A DNA stretch of 64,000 bases from an uncultured Aquimarina sp. (GTDB lineage Bacteria > Bacteroidota > Bacteroidia > Flavobacteriales > Flavobacteriaceae), in contig CANMLS010000022.1 in the NCBI GenBank assembly GCA_947498785.1, positions 19,047 through 83,046 on the forward strand. The letters are read 5' to 3'. Positions 47,852 through 56,032 of the stretch are shown one piece after another. How positions within the stretch are numbered: the first letter of the stretch is position 1; every line of letters starts with the position of its first letter. Both the position numbers and the translations under genes were made by a program. The notes under the pieces are model-generated. The model made no database searches, was not told where the DNA came from, and saw nothing but the letters and a program-made list of their open reading frames with translations.

Positions 47852-47913
47852 GGTATTGGTTTAAAGTTTTTGTTATTCAGGATAAGAAAATACCTTAATC
47901 CCTAAATTACAAA

Positions 47914-48684
47914 TTACTTCATTGCTTGAGCCTGACCAAGATGTACATCAACTTGATTAGCCTCTACACTTTTAGGAAATTCTTCCTTAATTCGTTCTAA
48001 ATATGGTATCGCTACTTGTGGTTTATTAAGTGATATTGCTGTAATTGCTGCTTTTAACAAAAACTTTGGAGTTGTAAAATTGTTAGTCTTTGCTTTTACT
48101 GCTTTTTCATAATACCCTAAAGCTTCTTCTACTTGATCAAGTTGTGAAAATGCGTCACCAATACCACCCAAGGCTAAAGGCTGGAGCATTTCATCATCAC
48201 TTTTAAACTTATCTAAATAATCAATTGCCTCTTGATATTTATTCATATTTAAGTAAGAAAACCCAGCGTAATACTTTGCTAAATTAGCTGCATTTGTACT
48301 TCCATAATTCTCGATAATCTCTAAAAAACCGTATTTCCCTTCTCCTCCATTAAGAGCTAGAGTATATAATGAGTCACTAACTGTTGAGTTACCATTAACA
48401 GCATCATCAAAATATTGTTGAGCTTTAAACATTTCATTTGCTGCCTCTTGTTCTTTTGGTTCCTGGATGAATTTCTGGAATCCAAGGTACCCTAATATAA
48501 CAAGTGCTATAACTCCTACTACACCTAGTATATACTTTTGGTTAGCTGCAACCCATTCTTCGGTTCTAGAAGCTCCCTCATCTAAAGTATTAAATACTTC
48601 TGCTGTTGTCGAATTCTCTTCAACATGTTCAACTTCTTCTACTTTATTCTTTGGTTTGTGTCCTCGTTTCTTATAAGTTGCCAT
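47914..48684 (-). CDS. Membrane-anchored TPR protein (YfgM-like)
   Basis: A 256-residue protein with a charged N-terminus (about 1-45), one membrane helix at about 52-70 (YILGVVGVIALVILGYLGF), then TPR-like helical repeats: YYAGFSYLNMNKYQEAIDYL, ALGGIGDAFSQLDQVEEALG and KPQVAIPYLERIKEEFPKS. The arrangement matches YfgM-like inner-membrane proteins that interact with the secretion machinery, but the assignment is by architecture only. A -7 box lies 20 bases upstream. Confidence 0.88.
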   Translation of the reverse strand: MATYKKRGHKPKNKVEEVEHVEENSTTAEVFNTLDEGASRTEEWVAANQKYILGVVGVIALVILGYLGFQKFIQEPKEQEAANEMFKAQQYFDDAVNGNSTVSDSLYTLALNGGEGKYGFLEIIENYGSTNAANLAKYYAGFSYLNMNKYQEAIDYLDKFKSDDEMLQPLALGGIGDAFSQLDQVEEALGYYEKAVKAKTNNFTTPKFLLKAAITAISLNKPQVAIPYLERIKEEFPKSVEANQVDVHLGQAQAMK

Positions 48685-48704
48685 AAGTTTGCTTTAATGA
48701 ACGG

Positions 48705-48712
48705 CAAAAATA
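48705..48712 (-). promoter_or_regulatory. Candidate -7 box (TAnnTTTG) of the TPR-ribH run
   Basis: Read leftward, TATTTTTG matches TAnnTTTG exactly and lies 20 bases ahead of the TPR start codon in the divergent gap with recF. The -33 element is not clear at the expected distance. Confidence 0.5.
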
Positions 48713-48820
48713 AAATTTTTATTCATAATTAAAAGCACAACTATTTATTATTTTTCAATATTTTGCACCGTATAACTAGGAATTTCAACAAAGCCAACGT
48801 CACTTGATGATCAATGTTTT

Positions 48821-49924
48821 ATGATTTTAAAATCGCTTTCTTTGCTCAATTATAAAAATTTTGAATCAATCAATTTTGAATTTGATGACAAGATAAACTG
48901 TTTTGTTGGAAATAATGGAGTCGGAAAAACGAATATTCTGGATGCTATTTATCATTTATCTTTTGGTAAAAGTTACTTCAATCCGATTACAAGTCAAAAT
49001 ATCAAACACAATACTGATTTTTTTGTCATTGATGGGCTTTATAAAAAAGAAGAACGTGACGAAAAAGTTGTAATTAGTGCAAAAAAAGGGCAAAAAAAGG
49101 TAATTAAGCGCAATGGAAAGACATATAATACTTTTAGTCAACACATTGGATTTTTACCTCTTGTAATCATATCTCCAGCGGATCGAGATTTGATTACAGA
49201 GGGGAGTGATACCAGACGCAAGTTTATTGATGGTGTAATTTCTCAAAGTGATCAAAAATATCTTACCACATTATTAAAATACTCAAAAATAGTAGCGCAA
49301 CGTAATTCTTTATTAAAATACTTTGCTGCTAATAACACTTTTGATGCTACTACATTAGAAGTATACAATCAACAACTTAATGAATATGGCTCTATCATAC
49401 ATGAAAAAAGAGCTGCTTTTTTAGAAATTTTTATCCCAATATTTACCAATAGATACTACACTATTAGTTCTGGACAAGAAAAAGTTTCTTTAACCTACCA
49501 GAGTAAACTTTCTGAAACAAGTTTATTAAAACTTTTAGAACAGAATCTTGACAAAGATAGAATGCTACAATATACAAGTGTAGGAATCCACAAAGATGAT
49601 TTACTATTTGAAATAGAAGGATATCCGATTAAGAAATTTGGTAGTCAGGGTCAACAAAAATCATTTCTAATCGCTTTAAAACTTGCCCAATTTGATTTTA
49701 TCAAAAAACAGAGTAAAGTAAACCCATTACTTCTTCTGGATGATATTTTTGACAAACTCGATGAAAAAAGAGTAGAACACATCATAAAACTAGTAGATGA
49801 TCAAAATTTTGGACAACTATTTATAAGTGATACACATGCTGATAGAACCGAAGAAGTAGTAAAAAAAATATCACAATCATATAAGATCATTAAATTAAGT
49901 GATCATAAACCTGAAAGCCTTTAA
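48821..49924 (+). CDS. recF: DNA replication/repair protein RecF
   Basis: A 367-residue RecF, an SMC-like ATPase that loads RecA at gaps. Walker [10 protein letters not shown] (about 29-37), the signature [18 protein letters not shown] and the Walker [15 protein letters not shown] are intact. The start [12 protein letters not shown] is typical. It is divergent from the TPR-ribH-mutL run. In many bacteria recF sits by dnaA; here it is followed by a small lipoprotein and dciA. Confidence 0.95.
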   Translation: MILKSLSLLNYKNFESINFEFDDKINCFVGNNGVGKTNILDAIYHLSFGKSYFNPITSQNIKHNTDFFVIDGLYKKEERDEKVVISAKKGQKKVIKRNGKTYNTFSQHIGFLPLVIISPADRDLITEGSDTRRKFIDGVISQSDQKYLTTLLKYSKIVAQRNSLLKYFAANNTFDATTLEVYNQQLNEYGSIIHEKRAAFLEIFIPIFTNRYYTISSGQEKVSLTYQSKLSETSLLKLLEQNLDKDRMLQYTSVGIHKDDLLFEIEGYPIKKFGSQGQQKSFLIALKLAQFDFIKKQSKVNPLLLLDDIFDKLDEKRVEHIIKLVDDQNFGQLFISDTHADRTEEVVKKISQSYKIIKLSDHKPESL

Positions 49925-49941
49925 AATTATATGTTTAACGA

Positions 49942-50367
49942 ATGAAAAAAGGTCTAACACGCATATTTACATTAACCATTCTATGGATCATTGCTTCTTG
50001 TACAAAAACAAATCCAAAAGACTACATCCAACATATTAATGGGTATTGGGAAATCAAGAAAGTCCAATTAAAAGATGGTAGTGAAAAAGAATATAATTTC
50101 AATCAAAGTATTGATTTTTTTGAAGTGAACGATTCTGTGGGGATTCGCAAAAAAGTACAACCTAAACTTGATGGAGGATTCATCATCACCAAGGATAGTG
50201 AAACATTCTCATTAGCAATCAAAAATGATAGTCTAAGAATACATTATAAAACTTCATTAGTCACTTGGACAGAAACGATTATTTCTATAAAAGAAAACCA
50301 AATGGTGATCCAAAATGAGACGGGAAATGTTTACTTTTACAACCGATATCAGAAGATCAAATTATAA
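49942..50367 (+). CDS. Lipocalin-like lipoprotein
   Basis: A 141-residue protein with lipobox WIIASC (Cys20) and a beta-rich body beginning INGYWEIKKVQLKDG, a lipocalin-type opening. It resembles the lipocalin-like proteins found between recF and the DUF721 gene in Flavobacteriaceae. Its stop overlaps the next start by one base (TAATG). Ligand and role are unknown. Confidence 0.82.
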   Translation: MKKGLTRIFTLTILWIIASCTKTNPKDYIQHINGYWEIKKVQLKDGSEKEYNFNQSIDFFEVNDSVGIRKKVQPKLDGGFIITKDSETFSLAIKNDSLRIHYKTSLVTWTETIISIKENQMVIQNETGNVYFYNRYQKIKL

Positions 50368-50663
50368 TGGCAAAACGCAATCAAGAACATCAAAGTCTGG
50401 AAGAGGTTTTAAAAAACTTTGTTTCTGACAATAATCTACAAAAAGGTCTGGATAAAGTTGAAGTTCGTGATGTTTGGGAAAAAATTATGGGACCTGCCAT
50501 TACCAAGTATACCAGAAATATTAAATTAGAAAGAGAAACATTATTTATTGAACTTACTTCATCAGTATTAAGAGAAGAATTGAGTTATGGCAAACAAAAA
50601 ATAATTGATAATATTAATGAAGAATTAGGCAAAACATTGATTAAAAAATTGGTCATGAGATAA
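50367..50663 (+). CDS. DciA-like DUF721 protein
   Basis: A 98-residue DUF721 protein: VRDVWEKIMGPAITKYTRNI then LFIELTSSVLREELSYGKQK, the core of the family. DUF721 includes DciA, the ancestral loader of the replicative helicase in bacteria lacking DnaC. Bacteroidota proteins are short versions. Neighbouring recF suits a replication role, but the helicase-loading function is inferred by family. Confidence 0.88.
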   Translation: MAKRNQEHQSLEEVLKNFVSDNNLQKGLDKVEVRDVWEKIMGPAITKYTRNIKLERETLFIELTSSVLREELSYGKQKIIDNINEELGKTLIKKLVMR

Positions 50664-51030
50664 TATTTCAAAAACAGTTTTGACTGGTAATGAATATTTT
50701 ATATCAATTTACTGAATATCTAATTATTAACACTTAATCTGACTATCTTTATAACTAAATACTATCATTAAATAAACCAGTTACCACTCTCTTGTTTTTG
50801 TATTATAAAACAGCGAATATATAATGCTACTGCTTCCTCACCTATTTACTCTAACAATCTTTATCTAAACAATATTTTATACCAGTTTTGGTTTAAAAAC
50901 ACTCAAGCAAAAAACAATTATTCTTTGATTAGGTAAAGAAAAGTCCAATAATTGCTCTACTACGGTTTAGTTTTATTCTGAAGCATAAGCAAAAAAAGGG
51001 AATCATTACATTAAAAGGTAAACAATGAAC
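50664..51030. other. Convergent intergenic region at the left edge of the ECF cassette
   Basis: A 367-base AT-rich gap between dciA (rightward) and the first lipoprotein gene (leftward). No hairpin with T tract, repeat, att-like site or coding frame could be supported. It marks the left boundary of the accessory block. Confidence 0.5.
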
Positions 51031-52464
51031 CTAAGGGATACTAATATCGACACAAAACTTCAACACACCTGTACACCCCTCAACTACAGTAGAAATACAA
51101 ACTTCATAAGTTCCTGGAGTAAACTCTAATGAATATTCATTCTCCCCTCCTAAACCTCCGTCTGCCTCTTGAACAACATCATTAATGACCCAATTATACG
51201 ATAAATACTCTATCCCTGGGAAATTTGCAAAAAAGTGGTACGTATTTGTCATTCCATGTTGTACGTATGTGAAAAATAATTCTGGGCACACTATAACATC
51301 TCTACAAAATTCAATCTCTTCTTCCTGACATAATGGTAACGCGCTTCTCATACATACTTTATGAATACCAGGCTTTAAGATAGAAGTAAAAATATTATCC
51401 CCACCAGAACCATCATTTTCATCTATAACTTCACCGTCAAGTAACCAATCATACGATATCTCATTCATTTCTGGAAAATCTGCAATAAAATCATATATCA
51501 AAGTATCAGGTTCTATAAAATAATTAAATGATAATTCTGGACAAATGGGATCCGTAACAACCTCCTTACACACCATCTTTCCTTGTTGGCAATCTGGAGT
51601 TATGAGTTTTATACAAACTTCATTAGCTACCCCAGGAGTCGAAAATCTAATTATAAATGAATTTTGTTCTATAACAGCATTAGGAATTACTTTTCCATTA
51701 ATCAAAAAAGACAATTCAAATCCATTTTCTATTTCGAAATTTGGAATAGTAAATTGATATTCATCATTACCGAGTGATCGAACTTCTACATCAAAATCTG
51801 GGCATCCAACACATTTGTTCAAAATTTGATAGAATTGATAGTATGTCGATATCTCTTCTGATTTAAGACTTGAAACTTCTACAATATTTACCGGAAACAT
51901 AAAATCAGGCTCATAATCACTCCCTTGTTTCTCTAGAAATCTTCCAAAATCTTCCTCATTATTAATTACAATTTCCTCTTGGTTTTTGTTTCTTAATGCG
52001 ATAGGATAACTAAATCTAAAACATTGCACAAAAAGTTCATTAAATTTATCTCTTAAGGTATCTAACTCACACCCTATAACTATATTTAATAAATCTTCTT
52101 CAGTCTTTATTAGCTTCTTAGTATCATCCCCTTTTAACATAATTTCAACAGGAAATTGAATTCCTTCGATATTAAAATTAGAACTTTGACCAGAAATTAT
52201 ATCTACCAATCCTTCAAAATTATTAACTTTTATATTGGATCCTGTATTATACCCAAGAGTTATTGGATACTGAAATTCAAAACATAAACCATCCTCATTA
52301 ATACCTAAATCACCAACTTGAAGGTTATTAATAATAGTTACTATTATACTTGTGTTCGTAATTTCAATTTCAGAATCTTCAGGAAAAGAACCATCATCTT
52401 TCACACAAGAACAAACCAAGAAGCTCGTTATCAAAATAATATAGTATTTATATAATCTGTCCAA
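51031..52464 (-). CDS. Modular lipoprotein with PKD-like cysteine modules, paralog A
   Basis: A 477-residue lipoprotein with lipobox LVCSC (about Cys20) followed by VKDDG, close to the flavobacterial surface-export signal (K-D/E-D/E). The N-terminal half has two copies of a 70-90-residue unit (CFEFQYPITLGYNTG... and CFRFSYPIALRNKNQ...), each ending in FPV plus a cysteine. The C-terminal half holds three PKD-like modules opening CPDF/CPEL and closing in a Y/K-VC plus FC pair. The repeated cysteines suggest disulfides. It shares modules with the lipoproteins at 52692-53861 and 54110-55261 and the same promoter element. I infer a surface partner of the TonB receptor at 56949-59504; the family itself I do not recognise. 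Confidence 0.8.
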   Translation of the reverse strand: MDRLYKYYIILITSFLVCSCVKDDGSFPEDSEIEITNTSIIVTIINNLQVGDLGINEDGLCFEFQYPITLGYNTGSNIKVNNFEGLVDIISGQSSNFNIEGIQFPVEIMLKGDDTKKLIKTEEDLLNIVIGCELDTLRDKFNELFVQCFRFSYPIALRNKNQEEIVINNEEDFGRFLEKQGSDYEPDFMFPVNIVEVSSLKSEEISTYYQFYQILNKCVGCPDFDVEVRSLGNDEYQFTIPNFEIENGFELSFLINGKVIPNAVIEQNSFIIRFSTPGVANEVCIKLITPDCQQGKMVCKEVVTDPICPELSFNYFIEPDTLIYDFIADFPEMNEISYDWLLDGEVIDENDGSGGDNIFTSILKPGIHKVCMRSALPLCQEEEIEFCRDVIVCPELFFTYVQHGMTNTYHFFANFPGIEYLSYNWVINDVVQEADGGLGGENEYSLEFTPGTYEVCISTVVEGCTGVLKFCVDISIP

Positions 52465-52486
52465 AATATAACTGGTTTATATATAT

Positions 52487-52513
52487 AACGATGAAAAATA
52501 CATTTACCCTACC
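52487..52513 (-). promoter_or_regulatory. ECF-type promoter GGTAGGG-N16-CGTT (site 1)
   Basis: Reading leftward, GGTAGGG (52513-52507), sixteen bases, then CGTT (52490-52487), about 22 bases before the paralog A start. Identical elements precede the other two lipoproteins and fecR. A -35-like G-rich box and a CGT-containing -10 are typical of ECF promoters. Confidence 0.8.
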
Positions 52514-52589
52514 TTAAAAGCATGAAAAGTATAAAAATATAATCACATTTGAAAAAGATGTAAAAAAACAATACATTAAAGACCAATTT

Positions 52590-52636
52590 TTAAAATAAAA
52601 ACTCCCCAAAAGTAATGGCCATACTTTCAGGGAATT
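52590..52636 (-). terminator. Probable terminator of paralog B lipoprotein
   Basis: On the minus strand an imperfect hairpin (CCCTGAAAGTA pairing with TACTTTTGGGG around a TGGCCA loop) is followed by GTTTTTATTTT. It lies about 55 bases after the stop of the gene at 52692-53861, between it and the promoter of the next gene. Confidence 0.6.
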
Positions 52637-52691
52637 AACCTAATTAATCTAACCTAACAAACTTAATTAATTATTAATTTTATTTATTTAT

Positions 52692-53861
52692 TTATTCTAT
52701 TTCAATGATTTTACAGAATGATGTTCCTTTTGGACAATCAGGAGTTTCGATCATTACACATACTTCATACCTTCCTGATCCATCAAATTCATAATAAAAT
52801 GGATTATCATCTGGGAACTCTGGAGATTTTCCTACGTATTGTTCATCAACAAACCACTCTAAATCAACATCATTTATACCATCAAAAGCACTTGGATAAA
52901 AATAATATGCTCTTTTATCTTCATCTCTCACTGTCTCAAAGAAAAGATCTGGGCAATCTACTTCTCCTACCCTAATTTCTTTACAATACCTTACTCCTTC
53001 TTGACAATTTCGAGTAATCACTTTGAGACACACCTCATGAACTCCTGAATCAAATTGATAATACAGCGTTCTATTTCCAATTCGATGATCTGTAGGTGAT
53101 TCTACTAAACCTCCATCAACGTACCATTCTATATTATTTATTTCATTTTTATTTTCAATTTTTGCTTCAAATGTATAAGCGCCAAATGTTTCAGGTTCTA
53201 TTTCTTTTACAAAGGAGACCTCTGGACATATTAAATCAGATTCCTCTATTTCAATTACTTTACAATATGACGCTCCTAGAGGACAATCTGGTGTTTCAGC
53301 CTTAATACACACTTCATACCTTCCCGCTTCTCTAAAACTCCATATCAAATAGTTATTTCGATTTTTTGAAGTATCCTTTACTAAATCATCATTAATAAAC
53401 CATTCATAAGAAACTTCTTCTAAACCTTCAAAATCTGTTATAAACTTATATGTAGATGGTCTTTCATATTCTCTAGTTTTAAAAAACAAGTCTGGGCAAA
53501 GATCATTTTCATCTACTTCGACCTCTATTTCTATACAAGCTTCAATTGTACGTTGATCAGTACTAACTTTAACACAAATTGTATGATTACCAGATTTAAA
53601 TAAATAATCCAAAATCTGATTGATGACATTTTCTTGACCTTCTCCTTCTATTTTTTCTCCATCTACAGACCAAATCACCTGTGTCTCATTAGTCAAACCA
53701 GTAGTTTTAGCTTCAAAGCTATATACTCCACTTCCTTTTTGATTATCAATTACAATCTCTACTTTGGGTTCTTTATCAAACCCCCCCACATCATCTGTAC
53801 AAGATGTAAATCCTAACAAAATTGAAATCATTAATACATACCAAATCCTAAGCTTTTTCAT
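52692..53861 (-). CDS. Modular lipoprotein with PKD-like cysteine modules, paralog B
   Basis: A 389-residue lipoprotein (lipobox GFTSC, Cys21, then TDDVGG with acidic residues). After it come four modules of about 85-90 residues. Modules 2-4 open with CPDLFF or CPEVSF, contain a W-(Y/F)-(V/I)-(D/N) motif (YEWFIND, IEWYVDGG, LEWFVDE), and end in YEVCI-TPDCP-FCKIIEI. Each module thus carries four cysteines at fixed places. Module 1 (KVEIVIDNQKGSGVYSFEA) is nearly identical to that of paralog C, which implies recent duplication. The fold is probably PKD/Ig-like, inferred from the W-V-D-G and Y-V-C pattern. It has its own promoter element and terminator. Proposed role: surface binding protein of the linked receptor. 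Confidence 0.82.
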   Translation of the reverse strand: MKKLRIWYVLMISILLGFTSCTDDVGGFDKEPKVEIVIDNQKGSGVYSFEAKTTGLTNETQVIWSVDGEKIEGEGQENVINQILDYLFKSGNHTICVKVSTDQRTIEACIEIEVEVDENDLCPDLFFKTREYERPSTYKFITDFEGLEEVSYEWFINDDLVKDTSKNRNNYLIWSFREAGRYEVCIKAETPDCPLGASYCKVIEIEESDLICPEVSFVKEIEPETFGAYTFEAKIENKNEINNIEWYVDGGLVESPTDHRIGNRTLYYQFDSGVHEVCLKVITRNCQEGVRYCKEIRVGEVDCPDLFFETVRDEDKRAYYFYPSAFDGINDVDLEWFVDEQYVGKSPEFPDDNPFYYEFDGSGRYEVCVMIETPDCPKGTSFCKIIEIE

Positions 53862-53933
53862 TGTATCTGATTTTAGGAATCATTCAAATTATTATTGATT
53901 TGAAAAGGCTTTTTATTTGCCATTCACATATAA

Positions 53934-53960
53934 AACGCACCAATAGATAATCCCCCTACC
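53934..53960 (-). promoter_or_regulatory. ECF-type promoter GGTAGGG-N16-CGTT (site 2)
   Basis: Leftward GGTAGGG (53960-53954), sixteen bases, CGTT (53937-53934), then TTATATG. It lies about 73 bases ahead of the paralog B start, so a moderate leader is predicted. Confidence 0.8.
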
Positions 53961-54007
53961 TCTTTACTAAGAAAAACAATCAAAAAAACACCAAACAACT
54001 GATTATC

Positions 54008-54045
54008 AAAAAAAAAAAAAAGGTTGCGTATACATATGCAACCTT
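54008..54045 (-). terminator. Strong terminator of paralog C lipoprotein
   Basis: On the minus strand AAGGTTGC (54045-54038) pairs with GCAACCTT (54027-54020) around a 10-base loop, followed by a run of twelve T residues. It lies about 65 bases after the stop codon at 54110. Confidence 0.93.
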
Positions 54046-54109
54046 GTTCTCTTACAAAATATATTACACAAATAGTATCAATACTATTTATATAATCAAT
54101 GATTGATTA

Positions 54110-55261
54110 TTATTTATAATCAATTTCGATACACTTATCAAAAGTTCCACAAGTTTGAGAAACTGCTCTATAACATATTTCATATTTTCCTGATTGAGTA
54201 ACATGATCCATAAGTCTTACAACTCTAGGGCTTATTGGGGTAATAACTGTACCATCAATTGTCCAAACCACAGACTCAGGATCAATATCACTAATAGATA
54301 AGGTAGTAGCTACAGTAACTTTATTCATATAATTCACCACATCAAACACAGAACAATCTATTGACTTAGGCTCTGGTATAACCACCTCTTTACAAAATTC
54401 TGTCCCAGTAGGACAATCAGGAGTTTCTGTTCTAACACATATCGTATAAGTTCCTGGATTATAAGACTCTAAATTAAGTAAATTGTCACGGCCCTGATTC
54501 TGAAGGGATTCGGTTTCTACTAATTGTCCATCTACAAACCACTCATATGTTTCTAATAAGTCAATTCCATAAAAATTGGCAAACATCAAACTTCCCTCAA
54601 TGTTAAACGATAATTCTGGACACAATCCATTTTCATCATCCATAACCTCAATAATTTTGCAGTATGATATTCCTTCAGGACAATCAGGTGTTTCAGTCAT
54701 TATACATACCTCATATTTTCCTGCTTTCTCAAAATTATAAATCATATATTGATTTTCATTTTTCGAAGCTTCCTGAACCAACCTCCCATTAACCGACCAT
54801 TCATAAGGCATATTTTCTCTCCCTTCAAAATTTGCTATAAACTTATAGGTAAATGGACTTTGATAACGTTTACTCCTAAAAAACAAATCTGGACAAGGTT
54901 TATTTTGATCAATATCTACGCTAATCTGGGCACAAGCTTCTATAGTTCTCTCTTCATTTATTATAATTCTTACACAAATTGTGTGTTTTCCTGACTTAAA
55001 TAAGTAATCCAGGATTTGATTAATAATGTTTTGTTGATCCTCTCCTTCTATATCTTTTCCATCTATCGACCAAATCACTTTTGCATCATCTTCCACACCA
55101 CTGGTTCTGGCTTCAAAGCTATAGACTGCACTTCCTTCTTTATTATCTATAACAATCTCTACTTTTGGTTCTATATCTAAATCTTCTGTATCATCATTAC
55201 AGGATATGAATCCAAATAAAAGTGAAAGTATTAAAAAATACTTAATACCAATTTTTTTCAT
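54110..55261 (-). CDS. Modular lipoprotein with PKD-like cysteine modules, paralog C
   Basis: A 383-residue lipoprotein from ATG 55261 (ATG 55270 would add three residues ahead of the signal). The lipobox is GFISC (Cys20), then NDDTED. Four modules follow. The first two align closely with paralog B (EPKVEIVIDNKEGSAVYSFEA; CPDLFFRSKRY; YEVCIMTETPDCPEG). The third keeps CPELSF, YEWFVDGQLVE and TPDCPTGTEFCK. The fourth is divergent (CSVFDVVNY, VVWTIDG, YEICYRAV, KCIEIDYK). It is divergent from the ECF sigma gene, whose start is 164 bases away. Its promoter element lies in that shared gap. Confidence 0.82.
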   Translation of the reverse strand: MKKIGIKYFLILSLLFGFISCNDDTEDLDIEPKVEIVIDNKEGSAVYSFEARTSGVEDDAKVIWSIDGKDIEGEDQQNIINQILDYLFKSGKHTICVRIIINEERTIEACAQISVDIDQNKPCPDLFFRSKRYQSPFTYKFIANFEGRENMPYEWSVNGRLVQEASKNENQYMIYNFEKAGKYEVCIMTETPDCPEGISYCKIIEVMDDENGLCPELSFNIEGSLMFANFYGIDLLETYEWFVDGQLVETESLQNQGRDNLLNLESYNPGTYTICVRTETPDCPTGTEFCKEVVIPEPKSIDCSVFDVVNYMNKVTVATTLSISDIDPESVVWTIDGTVITPISPRVVRLMDHVTQSGKYEICYRAVSQTCGTFDKCIEIDYK

Positions 55262-55320
55262 TGCAAGCATGTTTTTAAGTTATTAATTTTCAAAAAATCT
55301 TTTCTACTTCTCTAAAATGA

Positions 55321-55347
55321 AACGATTTAAGAAAAAAACACCCTACC
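55321..55347 (-). promoter_or_regulatory. ECF-type promoter GGTAGGG-N16-CGTT (site 3)
   Basis: Leftward GGTAGGG (55347-55341), sixteen bases, CGTT (55324-55321), about 59 bases before the paralog C start. It lies in the divergent region with the sigma factor gene, next to that gene's housekeeping-type promoter. Confidence 0.8.
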
Positions 55348-55373
55348 ATTAACATCTTTTAGTATTTTTTATT

Positions 55374-55403
55374 TTTGATACTTTATAAAAAAATCTAGCT
55401 TTG
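55374..55403 (+). promoter_or_regulatory. Housekeeping-type promoter of the ECF sigma gene
   Basis: TTTG (55374-55377), an 18-base spacer, and TAGCTTTG (55396-55403), which matches the Bacteroidota -7 consensus TAnnTTTG exactly. The start codon is 22 bases downstream. No GGTAGGG element reads toward this gene, so the sigma factor does not appear to drive its own gene. Confidence 0.65.
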
Positions 55404-55425
55404 AAAATATTTTTTTATTCCCTAA

Positions 55426-55947
55426 ATGTTAGACAACAAAAATTCCATATGTAATGAAAATGCTTTTGACAGGTTTTTCAAAGATCATTCTAAATCTTTG
55501 AGAAATTATATCTATTATAAGTTTGGAGATATGGATCAGGCTGAAGATATTGTTCAAGATACATTTATCAAGTTATGGAATAATTGTTCTAAAGTTCCTA
55601 TTGATAAAGCAAAAAGTTATGTCTATACTATTGCTACCAATCTGGGTATTAGCAACACACGGCATCAAAAAGTAAAATTCAAATACAAAGATTATATCGT
55701 TCAGCGTAAAACAGATATTAACCACGAATCTCCTGAATTTGTCATATTAGAAAAAGAATACATGGAGAAGCTAAAAACTGCAATTGCTGATTTACCAGAA
55801 CGACAAAGAGAAGTCTTTCTTTTGAGTCGGATAGATAAAAAAACGTATAAAGAAATTGCAGAATTATCCAATGTCTCTGTAAAAGCTATAGAGAAATTGA
55901 TGCATAAAGCATTATTGACGCTACGCAAAAAAATAGGAAATATTTAA
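55426..55947 (+). CDS. ECF-type RNA polymerase sigma factor
   Basis: A 173-residue sigma-70-family factor. Region 2 has FKDHSKSLRNYIYYKFGD and DQAEDIVQDTFIKLWNN. Region 4 has LPERQREVFLLSRIDKKTYK and AELSNVSVKAIEKLMHKALL. This is the FecI-like class that is paired with FecR anti-sigma factors and TonB receptors. The fecR gene follows 85 bases downstream with its own promoter element. Predicted targets are the four GGTAGGG-N16-CGTT sites. Confidence 0.95.
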   Translation: MLDNKNSICNENAFDRFFKDHSKSLRNYIYYKFGDMDQAEDIVQDTFIKLWNNCSKVPIDKAKSYVYTIATNLGISNTRHQKVKFKYKDYIVQRKTDINHESPEFVILEKEYMEKLKTAIADLPERQREVFLLSRIDKKTYKEIAELSNVSVKAIEKLMHKALLTLRKKIGNI

Positions 55948-55984
55948 TATAAAAAACATAAATTCTATCTTTTTGACAAAAAAG

Positions 55985-56011
55985 GGTAGGGTAATTAACA
56001 AATCAAACGTT
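55985..56011 (+). promoter_or_regulatory. ECF-type promoter GGTAGGG-N16-CGTT (site 4, fecR)
   Basis: GGTAGGG (55985-55991), sixteen bases, CGTT (56008-56011), followed by CACATATATATAACC. It lies 21 bases before ATG 56033 and inside any fecR frame begun at TTG 55973, which argues for the later start. Confidence 0.8.
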
Positions 56012-56032
56012 CACATATATATAACCGAAGTT

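Noticed and set aside
55973..56032. Longer fecR start at TTG 55973
   Set aside because: The conserved ECF-type promoter falls inside this extension, and the extra residues are unlike FecR N-termini.
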